DNA from: Leptolyngbya sp. CCY15150
GTDB taxonomy: Bacteria; Cyanobacteriota; Cyanobacteriia; RECH01
NCBI RefSeq assembly: GCF_016888135.1
Contig: NZ_JACSWB010000277.1
Coordinates: 1-64,000 of the forward strand
DNA: 64,000 nucleotides
Reading direction: 5' to 3'
Shown here: piece by piece, positions 63,684 through 64,000 of the stretch
How the letters are laid out: the number at the start of each line of letters is the position of its first letter
How positions within the stretch are numbered: the first letter of the stretch is position 1
Program-made: the position numbers and the translations under genes
Notes under the pieces: model-generated
Seen by the model: only the letters and a program-made list of their open reading frames with translations
The model's database searches: none
What the model was told of the DNA's origin: nothing

Positions 63684-64000
63684 ATGGACCAACCCAACGA
63701 ACCCAAGGCCAAGCAAAATGCTTTTTGGCCAGCCATTGATTCCATCAAACGTGCCCGTGAAGTAGCCCAGCAAGGATTTTGGGCTGCTGTTGTTGTCGCG
63801 GTTATTACCAGTATCGTAGCCATCATTGCGATCGCGACAGGTGGAACGCTAGGTCTCCCTGTCAGCGCTTGGTCATTTATCGATGTCGGCATCTTTGTGG
63901 CGATCGCCATTGGTATTCGCCGCATGTCTCGCATTGCTGCAGTTCTAGGCTTAGTAGTCTACGCAGGCAATCAACTATATATCTGGTCGATCACCGGCCC
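63684..64000 (+). CDS. Membrane protein, partial (3' end outside window)
   Basis: From ATG 63684 the frame is open to the right edge (105 codons): MDQPNEPKAKQNAFWPAIDS is a polar start, then AAVVVAVITSIVAIIAIATG, VGIFVAIAIGI and IAAVLGLVVYAG are membrane segments. It has no recognised family. It is on the same strand as the ABC binding-protein gene but separated by a palindrome. Confidence 0.65.
   Translation, partial: MDQPNEPKAKQNAFWPAIDSIKRAREVAQQGFWAAVVVAVITSIVAIIAIATGGTLGLPVSAWSFIDVGIFVAIAIGIRRMSRIAAVLGLVVYAGNQLYIWSITG

Overview
The window comes from a cyanobacterium, probably a filamentous one. The HIP1 octamer GCGATCGC occurs throughout genes and spacers, and the gene set is cyanobacterial: a BicA-type bicarbonate transporter, a CyanoP/PsbP-like lipoprotein, a c6-like cytochrome, a cyanobacterial-order Mrp antiporter, a GlbN-type haemoglobin and a GldA/F/G-like ABC exporter. 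No rRNA, tRNA, CRISPR array, complete insertion sequence or prophage was found.

Layout. 1-3774 (- strand): 5' part of a STAND NTPase with nearly identical 102-bp TPR repeats, a PIN toxin/antitoxin-like pair and an orphan HicB-like protein. 4450-10666 (+): bicA with its own terminator, then a seven-gene mrp operon with start/stop overlaps; together they suggest Na+-driven bicarbonate uptake with Na+ recycling. 10845-18061: a lone ABC ATPase, an AT-rich membrane/coiled-coil gene, an aldo/keto reductase, a LuxR-HTH/TPR regulator facing two tiny membrane-protein genes across a spacer with repeated TGTCACAAAT-like sites, Maf and PsbP. 18897-23996: a five-PAS histidine kinase, then aroF with an unusual leader. 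24354-34628: the Gld-like transporter operon, YbaK and a cytochrome c, a VIT/vWA secreted protein and PBP2. 35837-38827: a signalling cluster (STAS, response regulator-PP2C, HATPase, Hpt). 39085-47196: a deacetylase/phosphodiester glycosidase fusion, YbjN, a candidate sRNA, lnt and gyrA. 47196-64000: a histone-deacetylase-like amidohydrolase, an ECF sigma/anti-sigma pair, two LprI-like paralogues, ppk1, an HD phosphohydrolase, a Rieske oxygenase, surE, a retropepsin-like protease-RimK-deacylase trio, glbN and an amino-acid/urea-type ABC binding protein behind a long AT-rich regulatory region.

The most interesting signal is the roughly 320-nt leader of aroF (DAHP synthase, first step of aromatic amino-acid synthesis). 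It holds two tandem attenuator modules. Each has a short ORF rich in Phe/Tyr/Trp codons (MARPAARFYGWFIKVHLE and MLSFPSFFSTYFFWPRSSSG), a sequence at the end of that ORF that can pair with the 5' arm of an intrinsic terminator, and the terminator with its U-run. The logic is that of ribosome-mediated attenuation: stalling on aromatic codons lets the antiterminator form, while completed translation releases the terminator. Two such checkpoints in series in front of a cyanobacterial aroF is an arrangement I do not know from the literature.

Other signals worth checking are the candidate small RNA at 41880-41933, the repeated TTAAGACT-like motifs at 61666-62030, the TGTCACAAAT operator cluster at 15651-15893, and a hairpin with T-rich tail in the gyrA leader.
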